From Ilyomonas limi (lineage in GTDB: Bacteria; Bacteroidota; Bacteroidia; Chitinophagales; Chitinophagaceae), in NCBI RefSeq assembly GCF_005233845.1, contig NZ_SZQL01000011.1:62001-126000 (forward strand): a stretch of 64,000 bases of DNA. Direction: 5' to 3'. The notes beneath the pieces were generated by a model. The model worked only from the letters and a program-made list of their open reading frames with translations. It made no database searches and was not told the origin of the DNA. The position numbers were made by a program, and so were the translations under genes. Every line of letters begins with the position of its first letter. Within the stretch, counting starts at the first letter, position 1. Shown one piece after another: positions 28,728-37,775 of this stretch.

Positions 28728-30947
28728 ATGAAACACTTGCTGCTTACGCTTGCACTTATTTTTTTTATGTTTTATATACGTGCGCAAAACAAAAAAATTG
28801 ACAGCCTCAACAACCTGATTGCCCTATCAAAAACAGATACTGCACGCATCAATTTATTAAATGCAAAGGCAAACGCATATACCGAAAACAGTCTTGATTC
28901 TTCCATCAGCATTGCAAAAATGGCAGTAGAAAAAGCAAAGCAGGTACATTATCAAAAAGGCGAAGCAGCGGCTTACAATATATTAGGAACTGCATACACC
29001 TATAAAGGTTCGTTTGAACCGGCGCTGTACAATTACAAAATAGCGGAACAATTGTACCGGCAAGCCGCAGATTCGGAAGGTTTAAATAAAGTGTACAGAG
29101 GATATGGTATGTACTATGGCATGCAAAGTAAGTACGATAGTTCTATTGTTTTTTTCCAAAAAAATGTTGATTATGATGAAAGGAACGGAAGGGAAAAAGA
29201 TTTGACCAGCGCCTATCAGAATATTGCTGTTTCTTATACTATGCTTTCCAATTATAAACAGGCTTTATTTTATCAAAGCAAAGCTTTGCATTTGGCTGAA
29301 AGCCGCAATGATATTACAGCACAGGCTTATATCAATTTAAATATGGGCATTAGTTATTCAAACGTACATGATTATGCCAGGGCTGAAGCGCTTTATAAGA
29401 AAGCAATACAACTTGCACAACAGGCACAGATAAAGAATGTAGAATTATATGGCTATGCTAATATCAGTTCTGCTTACGAAATGCTTCAAAGATATCAGGA
29501 AATGTATGACAACGCCACCAAAGCAGTACTATTGGGCAGGCAGTTGGGTGATGATGCCATTGTTGCTTCATCCCTTTCAAGAGCAGCCAAAGCATTGGCA
29601 TACCAAAAAAACTTTAAAGAGGCAGAAAAGATGTCAATGCAATCTATTGCTATAGCAGATTCTGCAGGCACCCCGATGACTGTTTTTCAGACAATGTCTG
29701 ATATGGGGTTTATAAAAAAAGTGCAACAGCAATATCAACAGGCAATTCAGTATTATGAAAAAGGATTTGCTGCGTTAAAAGATGCTGATATGTTTGATGA
29801 GCAGATAGGCTCGGCTTACAGCGATTTATCAGCCTGTTATGAACAGCAGGGCTTATATAAAAAAGCGTTAGCAGCATTTAAAACTGCCACCCACATCAGT
29901 GATTCCATAAGAAGCAGGGAGAACATACGCAAAGCTACCGAATTAAGCATGAACTATGATTTTGCAAAAAAAGAACAGGCAATCAAAGCAGAACAGGACA
30001 AACAAAACGCTATAGCCCATGCAAGACAGCTGGCATTGATAATTGGTCTGGGCTGTACAGTAGTATTGATTATTGGGGCAGTAGTGGCTTACCGTAATAA
30101 ACAAAAGGCTAACGTATTATTGCAACATCAAAAAGGCAAACTGGAAAAAACTCTTACCGAACTCAAAGCCACACAAACACAGTTGATTCAAAGTGAAAAA
30201 ATGGCTTCCTTAGGTGAACTGACAGCAGGCATTGCACACGAAATACAAAATCCGTTAAACTTCGTTAATAACTTTTCGGAAGTAAGCCAGGAACTGCTGG
30301 AAGAAATGGAAGAACAAATAAACGCCGGCAATACACAGGAAGCCAGATCCATTTCTGCTGAAGTAAGACAAAACCTGCAGAAAATACTACATCATGGCAA
30401 GCGTGCCGATGCTATTGTAAAAGGTATGCTGCAGCACAGCCGCAAGAGCACCGGGCAAAAAGAACTCACCGACATCAATGCTTTAGCTGATGAATACCTG
30501 CGCCTCAGTTATCATGGCTTGCGGGCTAAAGACAAATTATTTACAACGGCACTGCAAACCGACTTTGATAAAAGTGCAGTTAAAATAAATGTTGTTCCGC
30601 AAGATGTAGGACGTGCGTTCCTGAACTTATTTACAAATGCATTCTATGCTGTTCGGCAAAAGCAAAAACAGCTAAGCACCGCCAGTTACGAGCCGCTTGT
30701 TGCAGTAAGTACAAGAAAGCTGGAAAACGCAGTAGCGATAAGCGTGAGAGATAATGGCAATGGCATTTCGGACGAACATGTAAGTAAAATTTTCCAGCCT
30801 TTTTTTACTACCAAGCCTACTGGCGAAGGCACTGGACTGGGATTATCATTAAGCTACGATATTATTACCAAAGAACATGGCGGCACATTAACAGTACAAT
30901 CGCAGGAAGGAGAATATGCTGAGTTTATTATTACTTTGCCTGCATAA
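28728..30947 (+). CDS. TPR-repeat sensor histidine kinase
   Basis: A 739-residue kinase from the ATG at 28728, with a signal-like N-terminus ending FYIRAQ. About seven tetratricopeptide repeats (residues 40-400; e.g. AAYNILGTAYTYKGSFEPAL) lie on the outer side of a single membrane helix near LIIGLGCTVVLIIGAVVAY. A coiled coil and the kinase core follow: AHEIQNPLNFVNNFSE, LNLFTNAFYAV, VRDNGNGIS and GEGTGLGLSLSYD. The core is a close copy of the upstream kinase. The TPR array presumably binds a protein or peptide partner. Confidence 0.93.
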   Translation: MKHLLLTLALIFFMFYIRAQNKKIDSLNNLIALSKTDTARINLLNAKANAYTENSLDSSISIAKMAVEKAKQVHYQKGEAAAYNILGTAYTYKGSFEPALYNYKIAEQLYRQAADSEGLNKVYRGYGMYYGMQSKYDSSIVFFQKNVDYDERNGREKDLTSAYQNIAVSYTMLSNYKQALFYQSKALHLAESRNDITAQAYINLNMGISYSNVHDYARAEALYKKAIQLAQQAQIKNVELYGYANISSAYEMLQRYQEMYDNATKAVLLGRQLGDDAIVASSLSRAAKALAYQKNFKEAEKMSMQSIAIADSAGTPMTVFQTMSDMGFIKKVQQQYQQAIQYYEKGFAALKDADMFDEQIGSAYSDLSACYEQQGLYKKALAAFKTATHISDSIRSRENIRKATELSMNYDFAKKEQAIKAEQDKQNAIAHARQLALIIGLGCTVVLIIGAVVAYRNKQKANVLLQHQKGKLEKTLTELKATQTQLIQSEKMASLGELTAGIAHEIQNPLNFVNNFSEVSQELLEEMEEQINAGNTQEARSISAEVRQNLQKILHHGKRADAIVKGMLQHSRKSTGQKELTDINALADEYLRLSYHGLRAKDKLFTTALQTDFDKSAVKINVVPQDVGRAFLNLFTNAFYAVRQKQKQLSTASYEPLVAVSTRKLENAVAISVRDNGNGISDEHVSKIFQPFFTTKPTGEGTGLGLSLSYDIITKEHGGTLTVQSQEGEYAEFIITLPA

Positions 30948-30988
30948 ATTATACTAATTTACACATTGTAAATGCTTCCTCTCACCTT

Positions 30989-31375
30989 ATGAGTAACACT
31001 AAAAAAATATTGGTAGTAGATGACGAGCAGGATGTTCGTATATTGTTTGAACAACGCTTTCGCAAAGAAATTCGTAGCGGACTGGTAAACTTTGTATTTG
31101 CATATTCGGGGGAAGAAGCATTGCGTTATCTTAATCAACACGAACACGAGGCAGTATTAATTCTTTCTGATATAAATATGCCGGGTATGAGCGGACTTGA
31201 ACTGCTAAAAAAAATAAAGCAGGAACATAAAGAACCGCCACCCGTGGTGATGATGATTACTGCCTATGGTGATAACGAAAACTATCAGACTGCCGTAAAC
31301 CTGGGCGCCGACGATTTTTTAACCAAGCCACTCGACTTTACTATCTTGAAAGAAAAATTAAACCTTTTAAACTAA
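30989..31375 (+). CDS. Single-domain response regulator (CheY-like)
   Basis: A 128-residue receiver with no output domain. The acidic pair is in VVDDEQD, the phospho-acceptor is Asp61 in [11 protein letters not shown], followed by Thr/Ser in MMITAYGD and Lys in FLTKPLD. It begins 41 bases after the TPR kinase and its stop codon overlaps the next start (TAATG at 31373-31377), so translation of the two regulators is coupled. It likely receives phosphate from one of the two kinases. Confidence 0.95.
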   Translation: MSNTKKILVVDDEQDVRILFEQRFRKEIRSGLVNFVFAYSGEEALRYLNQHEHEAVLILSDINMPGMSGLELLKKIKQEHKEPPPVVMMITAYGDNENYQTAVNLGADDFLTKPLDFTILKEKLNLLN

Positions 31376-32415
31376 TGTCAAAGATATTGGTGGTAGATGA
31401 TGAGACTGACCTGGAAATATTGATAAAACAAAAGTTCCGAAGGCAGATAAGAGAAAGGCAATACGAATTTGTATTTGCCGTAAATGGCGTGGACGCACTA
31501 AAAAAGCTGGCAGAAAATTCTGATGTTGATGTAGTGTTCAGCGATATAAATATGCCTGAAATGGATGGACTTACATTGCTTACAAAACTCAACGAAATTA
31601 GTCCGCTTACCAAAGCCGTCATTGTATCTGCCTACGGCGATATGGATAATATACGCACGGCTATGAACCGCGGTGCATTTGACTTTGTGTGCAAGCCTGT
31701 GAACTTTGATGACCTTGAAGTAACCTTAAATAAAACGATACAGCATGTAAGCCAGCTAAAAGAAACCCTGAAGGCCATCAAAGAAAACAACATCCTGCGC
31801 ATGTACGTGGATGAAGCGGTGCTGAACTTTATGGACCGTAAGGAGTTTGAAAATTCGTTGATGGTAAATGAAACGTTAGAAGCCACCGTTGCTTTTTTCG
31901 ACATTTGCGGCTTTACTGCCATTACCGAAACCGAGTCGGCAGATAAAGTAGTAAAAATGCTCAACAAATATTTTGATGTAATGGTTGAACAAATCATTGC
32001 GCAGAATGGCTATGTGGACAAATTTATAGGCGATGCTATCATGGCTGTTTTTCGCGGCGATTATCACCTCGACCGGGCTATTGAAGCGAGCCTTGCTGTA
32101 CGCTCACGAATAGACAAACTGCCAAAAGAAACTACCGGACTCAACTTTACCCCACAAGTATCTATCGGCATCAACAGTGGTGAATTAATTTCAGGCAACA
32201 TCGGTTCTGCCAACCTCCGCCGCCTGGATTATACCGTGATTGGTGATGTAGTGAATACCGCTCAACGGTTACAGAGTAATGCCAAAGCAGGACAAATTGT
32301 TATTTCCGAAAAAGCGTATGAGCAAATTAAAGAGTCTTTCCGTTGTGAAAAGATAGGAGAAGTGGCCTTAAAAAATAAATCCTATCCAGCTGTGATTTAT
32401 GAAGTATTGGATTAA
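31375..32415 (+). CDS. Receiver domain fused to class III adenylate cyclase
   Basis: A 346-residue protein. The receiver (1-125) has Asp57 in [11 protein letters not shown] and Lys in VCKPVNF. The cyclase homology domain (about 165-346) keeps all catalytic residues: metal-binding Asp176 in FFDICGFT and Asp220 in [13 protein letters not shown], adenine-selecting Lys216 and Asp285 in [10 protein letters not shown], and transition-state Asn294 and Arg298 in VVNTAQRLQ. So the predicted product is cAMP. The start overlaps the stop of the CheY-like gene. It is the presumed output of the six-gene cluster. Confidence 0.94.
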   Translation: MSKILVVDDETDLEILIKQKFRRQIRERQYEFVFAVNGVDALKKLAENSDVDVVFSDINMPEMDGLTLLTKLNEISPLTKAVIVSAYGDMDNIRTAMNRGAFDFVCKPVNFDDLEVTLNKTIQHVSQLKETLKAIKENNILRMYVDEAVLNFMDRKEFENSLMVNETLEATVAFFDICGFTAITETESADKVVKMLNKYFDVMVEQIIAQNGYVDKFIGDAIMAVFRGDYHLDRAIEASLAVRSRIDKLPKETTGLNFTPQVSIGINSGELISGNIGSANLRRLDYTVIGDVVNTAQRLQSNAKAGQIVISEKAYEQIKESFRCEKIGEVALKNKSYPAVIYEVLD

Positions 32416-32485
32416 GAAACAAGGCTTAAGATACAAATCACCAGTGTTCTAAACAAGCATTTTATGTTTGGGAGTAAAGCAATAT

Positions 32486-32606
32486 CGTCACTGCGACTAC
32501 GAGGAACGAAGCAGGAAGCAGTCTGTGCTCAACCTTACATCAATATAGAAGGCTTAGTTTGATTGTATTACCATCCACAGATTGCTTCACTCCGTTCGCA
32601 ATGACG
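32486..32606. repeat. 121-bp palindromic repeat element, MITE/REP-like
   Basis: The left end CGTCACTGCGA...GAGGAACGAAGCA...CAGTCTGTG and the right end CACAGATTGCTTCACTCCGTTCGCAATGACG (split here by small changes) are imperfect inverted copies. The sequence is the widely spread CGTCATTGCGAGGAACGAAGCAATCTGTG type of repeat. It lies in the spacer between convergent genes, with no transposase inside. Confidence 0.7.
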
Positions 32607-32700
32607 TAGCGTAAGATTGCACTTCAGCAGCTTTCGGACACTTATGAATACAAAGCTTAAAGTCCTAAGTTGTGCACAGCCACTCACTACTCACACCACT

Positions 32701-33579
32701 CTAATGCCTTGATCTTCGTCTTAATATGCCGCCTGAAGCCTCTTTAATTGTATTGGCAAATATGAATGCATTAGGGTCTATATCGTGCAATAGATTTTTC
32801 AGTTTGCGCATTTCGAGTCGGGTAATAACGGTAAAGATAATATCCGTATCATTATGCACTTCAAAGTTGCCGGGCAGGTAGCCGCGCTCACCTTTATACA
32901 CGGTAATGCCTCTGCCTAATTCGTTTACCAGCTTGTCTTTTACTATTTCGCTTCGCGAAGAAATAATAGTAACGCCGGTATATTCTTCAATACCTTCTAC
33001 TACATAATCCACCGTTTTAGAAGCCGTAAAATAAGTAAGCATGGAGTATAAAGATGTTTGTATGCCAAACTTTAAAGCGGCTATCAAAAAGATAATAACA
33101 TTGATAGCAAACACAATTTCGGTTACAGAAAAGCTCGATCTTTTTCCCGTGTACATACCCAGCACCTCTATGCCATCCAATACACTGCCGGCGCGGATGG
33201 TAAGGCCAATACCAACACCCAGAAAGAAGCCGCCAAAAACAGAAACCAGCGGTTTATCTACTATTACCTTTGGATAAGGGAAATAAGCAAAGCAAACACC
33301 CAGCAGCACTACGCATACAAACATTTTAACAGCAAACTCTTTATTGATGACATAACTGCTCATAACGATAAAAGGCAGATTGGCTATTACCAATACTACA
33401 GGCAAAGGCACATGATATATTTCGTGAATGAGCAGTGAAATACCACTTACGCCACCATCGAAAAATTTGTTTGGCACCAAAAAACTTTCCAGTGCAAAGC
33501 CCGCCATTATAACGCCTACCGTCATCAGCAACAAATCTTTGAAGTGTATAGGCAAGTGAATTTTTCTTACATTTTTCAT
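32701..33579 (-). CDS. YitT family membrane protein
   Basis: A 292-residue protein with about five or six membrane helices in the first 200 residues, including FDGGVSGISLLIHEIYHVPL and GSVLDGIEVLGMYTGKRS, followed by a cytoplasmic DUF2179 domain with KGERGYLPG and FTVITRLEMRKL. This is the YitT layout (DUF161 plus DUF2179). No transported substrate is established. The gene starts 2 bases after an HD-domain gene, so they form a pair. Confidence 0.9.
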   Translation of the reverse strand: MKNVRKIHLPIHFKDLLLMTVGVIMAGFALESFLVPNKFFDGGVSGISLLIHEIYHVPLPVVLVIANLPFIVMSSYVINKEFAVKMFVCVVLLGVCFAYFPYPKVIVDKPLVSVFGGFFLGVGIGLTIRAGSVLDGIEVLGMYTGKRSSFSVTEIVFAINVIIFLIAALKFGIQTSLYSMLTYFTASKTVDYVVEGIEEYTGVTIISSRSEIVKDKLVNELGRGITVYKGERGYLPGNFEVHNDTDIIFTVITRLEMRKLKNLLHDIDPNAFIFANTIKEASGGILRRRSRH

Positions 33580-33581
33580 GG

Positions 33582-34166
33582 TTAATAATGCCTCATCCGG
33601 GCTTTAAGGGTAAACAGATTAGCCAGCTTTTTTTCGTACAATAAGCGATTGGCAGCAGCAGTATAGTAATGGTGTGAAGATAAGAACTGCACCTGCAGTT
33701 CATCCCACTCTTCCTGTGAGCCAATCAGGTGCAAAGCACTCATTTCTTTAAACAGTTTTTCTCCAAGATCAAAGAACTTGTCTGTGCCAAGATAATACAA
33801 ATCTGCATCACACAGGATGTAGGCTAAAGGAGTATGTGCCTGTTGTGGCAGTTTTGTAACCATTATCAGTTCGCAAATGGCTTCAATGGCAGCAGCATCA
33901 TATTCATACGAAGGCAGTAGTTTCTTTGCAATATCGCAACTTGCATCTTCGTGGTTCTTTACAGTTCTGATAAAGCCAACATCGTGCAGTAGCGCAGCAG
34001 TGAGGAGTAACTCCATTTTGTGCTCACATACCTTTTCTGCCGTTGCCAGTTGCCGGGCAGCATTCATTACATACTGTGTATGCTCCTTATTATGATAATA
34101 TAAATGCGGCGGCAACTTCGTTTCTAAAAGGTCTAATATATAATGCTGCAACTCCTTTGTTTTCAT
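33582..34166 (-). CDS. HD-domain phosphohydrolase
   Basis: A 194-residue protein with the HD superfamily metal residues in order: His in YHNKEHTQYV, the HD pair in LLHDVGFI, a further His in KNHEDAS and Asp in LCDADLYYLG. The substrate is unknown; family members act on nucleotides or cyclic dinucleotides. It directly precedes the YitT gene (2-base gap) and the two are probably one transcript. Confidence 0.88.
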   Translation of the reverse strand: MKTKELQHYILDLLETKLPPHLYYHNKEHTQYVMNAARQLATAEKVCEHKMELLLTAALLHDVGFIRTVKNHEDASCDIAKKLLPSYEYDAAAIEAICELIMVTKLPQQAHTPLAYILCDADLYYLGTDKFFDLGEKLFKEMSALHLIGSQEEWDELQVQFLSSHHYYTAAANRLLYEKKLANLFTLKARMRHY

Positions 34167-34269
34167 GTATGCAGAAGTATGGTTTTATCGTTATTAATAA
34201 AAAAATTATTCTTACAAACTTAGTTCAGCAAATTAAAGTAAAGCATTAATATCGTGAATTGCTGATAAA

Positions 34270-34295
34270 AAAAACCTCCGGAACAGGAGGTTTTT
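34270..34295. terminator. Terminator after dapD
   Basis: AAAAACCTCC-GGAACA-GGAGGTTTTT is a perfect 10-bp stem with flanking A/T tracts. It is about 140 bases beyond the dapD stop codon and just upstream of the HD gene start, so it separates the two minus-strand units. Confidence 0.8.
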
Positions 34296-34436
34296 GATAT
34301 TCGAACGAAGTTGAACGCTTTGCTTTCACAAGATATTCCTTTAAACACAGAGGAATATGAGTTAAGGTCCGGCGGAACACAGAGAGGACAACTGCTTAGT
34401 GCCAGCAAGCGCCTTTATGTCTTTGCTGTTGTAAAC

Positions 34437-35243
34437 TTACACACTCACATTAAAATCGCGCAACGCATCATTTAAACTGGTCTTCAAATCGGTGCTGGGC
34501 TTGCGTTTGCCAATTATTAAGGCACAGCTTACGCCAAAGCTTCCTGCCGGAAAATCTTTATTGTACGTACCTGGAATGACCACACTTCTTGCCGGCACAA
34601 TGCCGCGATACTCGATTGGCTCGCTGCCGCTTACATCAAAAATTTTGGTGGATTGTGTAAGCACTACATTAGCACCTAACACTGCTTCTTTTTGCACAAT
34701 CACACCTTCCACTACAATACTGCGGCTGCCCAAAAAACAACCATCTTCAATAATCACCGGCGAAGCCTGCAAAGGCTCTAACACACCACCAATACCTACG
34801 CCACCGCTCAGGTGCACACCTTTGCCAATTTGTGCGCAGCTTCCAACAGTAGCCCAGGTATCCACCATCGTACCTTCATCTACATACGCACCTATGTTTA
34901 CATAGCTTGGCATTAATACCACATTTTTTGCAATGTACGCACCATAGCGTGCAACAGCGTGCGGCACTGCACGAACACCTAATTCTTTATAATTGCTCTT
35001 GAGCAACATTTTATCGTAAAACTCAAATGGCGGTAAGCTAAAGGTTTGCATTTGCTGAATGCCAAAATACAGGAGAATGGCTTGCTTTACCCACTCGTTT
35101 ACTACCCAGCCGTCTTCTGTTGGAGAAGCCGTGCGCAGGCGGCCTTTGTCCACTTCTTCTATTACGGCTTTTACGGCATCGGTGTATTTTGTTTCCTTTA
35201 AAAGTTCCCGGTTGTTCCAGGCTTCCAATATTAATTCTTTCAT
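34437..35243 (-). CDS. dapD: 2,3,4,5-tetrahydropyridine-2,6-dicarboxylate N-succinyltransferase
   Basis: Succinylase step of diaminopimelate/lysine synthesis, using succinyl-CoA. From the ATG at 35243 (MKELILEAWNNR) the protein is 268 residues, the family norm; the upstream open codons are excluded. The N-terminal helical domain is followed by the left-handed beta-helix with hexapeptide steps (NIGAYVDEGTMVDTWATVGS, GKGVHLSGGVGIGGVLEP) and a C-terminal SALIIGKRK-like end, here CALIIGKRKPS. It stands alone, with a terminator downstream. Confidence 0.95.
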   Translation of the reverse strand: MKELILEAWNNRELLKETKYTDAVKAVIEEVDKGRLRTASPTEDGWVVNEWVKQAILLYFGIQQMQTFSLPPFEFYDKMLLKSNYKELGVRAVPHAVARYGAYIAKNVVLMPSYVNIGAYVDEGTMVDTWATVGSCAQIGKGVHLSGGVGIGGVLEPLQASPVIIEDGCFLGSRSIVVEGVIVQKEAVLGANVVLTQSTKIFDVSGSEPIEYRGIVPARSVVIPGTYNKDFPAGSFGVSCALIIGKRKPSTDLKTSLNDALRDFNVSV

Positions 35244-35569
35244 AAGCCACACCCCTGAAAGGGGATTTTTAATAGTGATTATATGTTTGTTTTTAAATCT
35301 TATAGCTACCTGCAATATTCCTATTTTAAATGCAGCTGCGCAAAGATAGGTTGCTGATATACTTGAACGAAAGCAGGTAAATATTTTGTAACGATACAAT
35401 TCTCCTATATACAAACGATGCAATGCCGCAAGCACTGCATCGTTATATTTTTGTACAAAAAACAGCTTACAGTAAATAGTATAGAATTGAGGTAACTAAA
35501 TTTTTTAACAGGAAACTAATCCTTATGTAACCTCCATTCACTCCTGATCTCCGCTGTAAAAGCAAAAAA
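35244..35569. other. 326-base spacer upstream of dapD
   Basis: AT-rich spacer between pgm-like and dapD genes, both minus strand. It should hold the dapD promoter; TGCAGCTGCGCAAAGATAGG near 35332-35350 may be part of it. No gene or clear terminator was recognised. Confidence 0.35.
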
Positions 35570-37297
35570 TTACTTCAACTTCATATCAGCAATAATGCCT
35601 TTAATGCGGTCTTCCAGCTTAGCTTTTGTAGCTTCATATTCGTCATCGCTTTCGAGTATAGTATGCACGCTGAAATAGAACTTTATTTTAGGCTCTGTAC
35701 CCGATGGACGTGCTGATATTTTGGTGCCATCAGCTAATATAAATTGCAGCACATTACTCTTGGGCAATTTAATATCCCTCTCTTCTCCGGTTACCAAATT
35801 TTTGCCTTTGCTTGTTTGATAATCCAATACTTCCAGCACCGGCGAACCATTGATCTCTGTTGGCGGATTATTGCGGTAACCTTGCATCATTTCTGCAATT
35901 TCCTCCTGCCCACGCATACCTTTTTTGGTGATGGAAATAAGGTTTTCGAGCCAGAAGCCGTAATTTCTATATAGCTCCAGCAACTTCTCAAAAGGCGTCA
36001 TGCCTTTGTTTTTGAGATAAGCAGTCATCTCGCAGAGGAAAGCCACAGCCGATACCGCATCTTTATCGCGCAACTGGTCACCAATCATCAAACCAAAACT
36101 TTCTTCACCACCTATAATATAATTTTCTTTGCCTTCTTTTTCTTTTATCAACTCTGCAATCCACTTAAAACCGGTGAGCACATTATAGCAGGCTACGCCA
36201 TTTTGTTTGGCTATTTCATCAATCAATTCGGTAGTAACAATCGTTTTTATTACCATATCATTAGGCTTTGCCAAGCCTTGTGCTTTACGTGCTTCAATCA
36301 TGTATGCACAGGCAAGTACAGCTGTTTGGTTACCATTCAGCAGCACCCAATTACCCTTATTATCTTTTACACCAATACCTACACGGTCACTGTCGGGATC
36401 GGTGCCTAATAAAATATCTGCGTCTATTTCTCTGGCTTTCTTCAAGCCTATGCTCATAGCTTCACTTTCTTCTGGATTTGGATATACCACAGTTGGAAAA
36501 TTGCCATCAGGTGTTGATTGTTCTTCTACAATTGTAACGTTGGTAAAACCAAATGCTTTCAATACCTGCGGAACCAGCATAATGCCCGTACCATGGATAG
36601 GCGTATAAACAATTTTAAGGTCGTGCTGTTTTGATATATCATGCGGCAATACACTCAGGCTTTTTACCATGTTGATGTAAGCCTCATCCATGTCTTTACC
36701 AATAATGGTAATATTGTTTTCACCACCGGTGAATTTCACATCATCCACGCTGGCAATCGCTTCTACTTCTTTTATTACATTTTTATCGTGTGGCGGCACC
36801 AGTTGCCCGCCATCATTCCAATAAGCTTTATAGCCGTTGTATTCTTTGGGGTTGTGCGATGCGGTACAAATAACACCACCATCGCATTTAAGACTACGAA
36901 TAGCAAATGAGATTTCAGGCGTTGGACGCAATGCATCAAACAAGTACACCTTAATGCCATTGGCAGCAAAAACGTTGGCAGTGGTTTCGGCAAAAAAGCG
37001 ACTGTTATTGCGACTGTCGTGCCCTACTACCATTATTATTTCCTTATCGCCATACGTCTTTTTAAGATAGTTGGCAAAGCCTTGCGTAGCCATGCCAATG
37101 GTATATTTGTTTACACGATTGGTACCCACGCCCATAATGCCGCGCAAGCCGCCGGTGCCAAACTCGAGGTTGCGGTAAAAAGCATCGGTAAGCTCATCGG
37201 GATTGTTTTGTTGCAGTTGTTGCACTGCATTTTTAGTATCCTGGTCGTAGTTACCAGTGAGCCAGGTATTTACTTTTTCCTGTATAGCAGCATCCAT
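35570..37297 (-). CDS. Phospho-sugar mutase (phosphoglucomutase/phosphomannomutase)
   Basis: A 575-residue alpha-D-phosphohexomutase. The four domains carry the usual motifs: active-site Ser in CTASHNPKEYNGYK, metal loop GTDPDSDRVGIG, sugar-binding GGEESFG and phosphate-binding RPSGTEPKIKFY. The length, longer than bacterial ManB/GlmM, matches the PGM2-like form found in Bacteroidota and Firmicutes. It would interconvert glucose 1- and 6-phosphate for glycan synthesis. It stands alone. Confidence 0.94.
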   Translation of the reverse strand: MDAAIQEKVNTWLTGNYDQDTKNAVQQLQQNNPDELTDAFYRNLEFGTGGLRGIMGVGTNRVNKYTIGMATQGFANYLKKTYGDKEIIMVVGHDSRNNSRFFAETTANVFAANGIKVYLFDALRPTPEISFAIRSLKCDGGVICTASHNPKEYNGYKAYWNDGGQLVPPHDKNVIKEVEAIASVDDVKFTGGENNITIIGKDMDEAYINMVKSLSVLPHDISKQHDLKIVYTPIHGTGIMLVPQVLKAFGFTNVTIVEEQSTPDGNFPTVVYPNPEESEAMSIGLKKAREIDADILLGTDPDSDRVGIGVKDNKGNWVLLNGNQTAVLACAYMIEARKAQGLAKPNDMVIKTIVTTELIDEIAKQNGVACYNVLTGFKWIAELIKEKEGKENYIIGGEESFGLMIGDQLRDKDAVSAVAFLCEMTAYLKNKGMTPFEKLLELYRNYGFWLENLISITKKGMRGQEEIAEMMQGYRNNPPTEINGSPVLEVLDYQTSKGKNLVTGEERDIKLPKSNVLQFILADGTKISARPSGTEPKIKFYFSVHTILESDDEYEATKAKLEDRIKGIIADMKLK

Positions 37298-37775
37298 TGT
37301 GTGTATATTAAGTGGTTAAAAGAGATTGGTAGAAAAACAAAAAGTATGCAAGTATAATTAAATTGCTGTGTTTAGAATAAAGTTTTATGAAGTAATGGCA
37401 GAATAAGACATTGCTTATGAATGAAATAGATGGAAGCTGCAATTATGCGTAGTTAAATTGATAAGGAGCAATACTGCTCATCATTCCGCGATTGCCGCCC
37501 GGTATGAAAATTTATTTACTAAAAGTTTGCGGGCGCTTTATGCGAAAGCTGAGGAATAATATATCTGCAAATAATTGTTAGAAATTGCTTATTCAACTGT
37601 TGTATTTACTTTGATTATACTATTATCTACAAATTGTGCCCAAGTCCACCGCCGGCTACAAGTGAATGCAAGTGTAAAATGGCAGCTTTGCGGAATGACG
37701 GACAGCTTGCGTTCTCTGATTTATCACTAACATTTATTTACCAAAATTATATTACTATTGTATAACTGCTCAACT
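37298..37775. other. 478-base divergent spacer
   Basis: It lies between the phosphomutase gene (minus) and a secreted-protein gene (plus). It must contain both promoters. A poor inverted arrangement of ATTCCGCGATTGCCGCCCG (about 37483) and GGGCGC...GAGGAAT (about 37533) is present. No gene was recognised. Confidence 0.4.
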
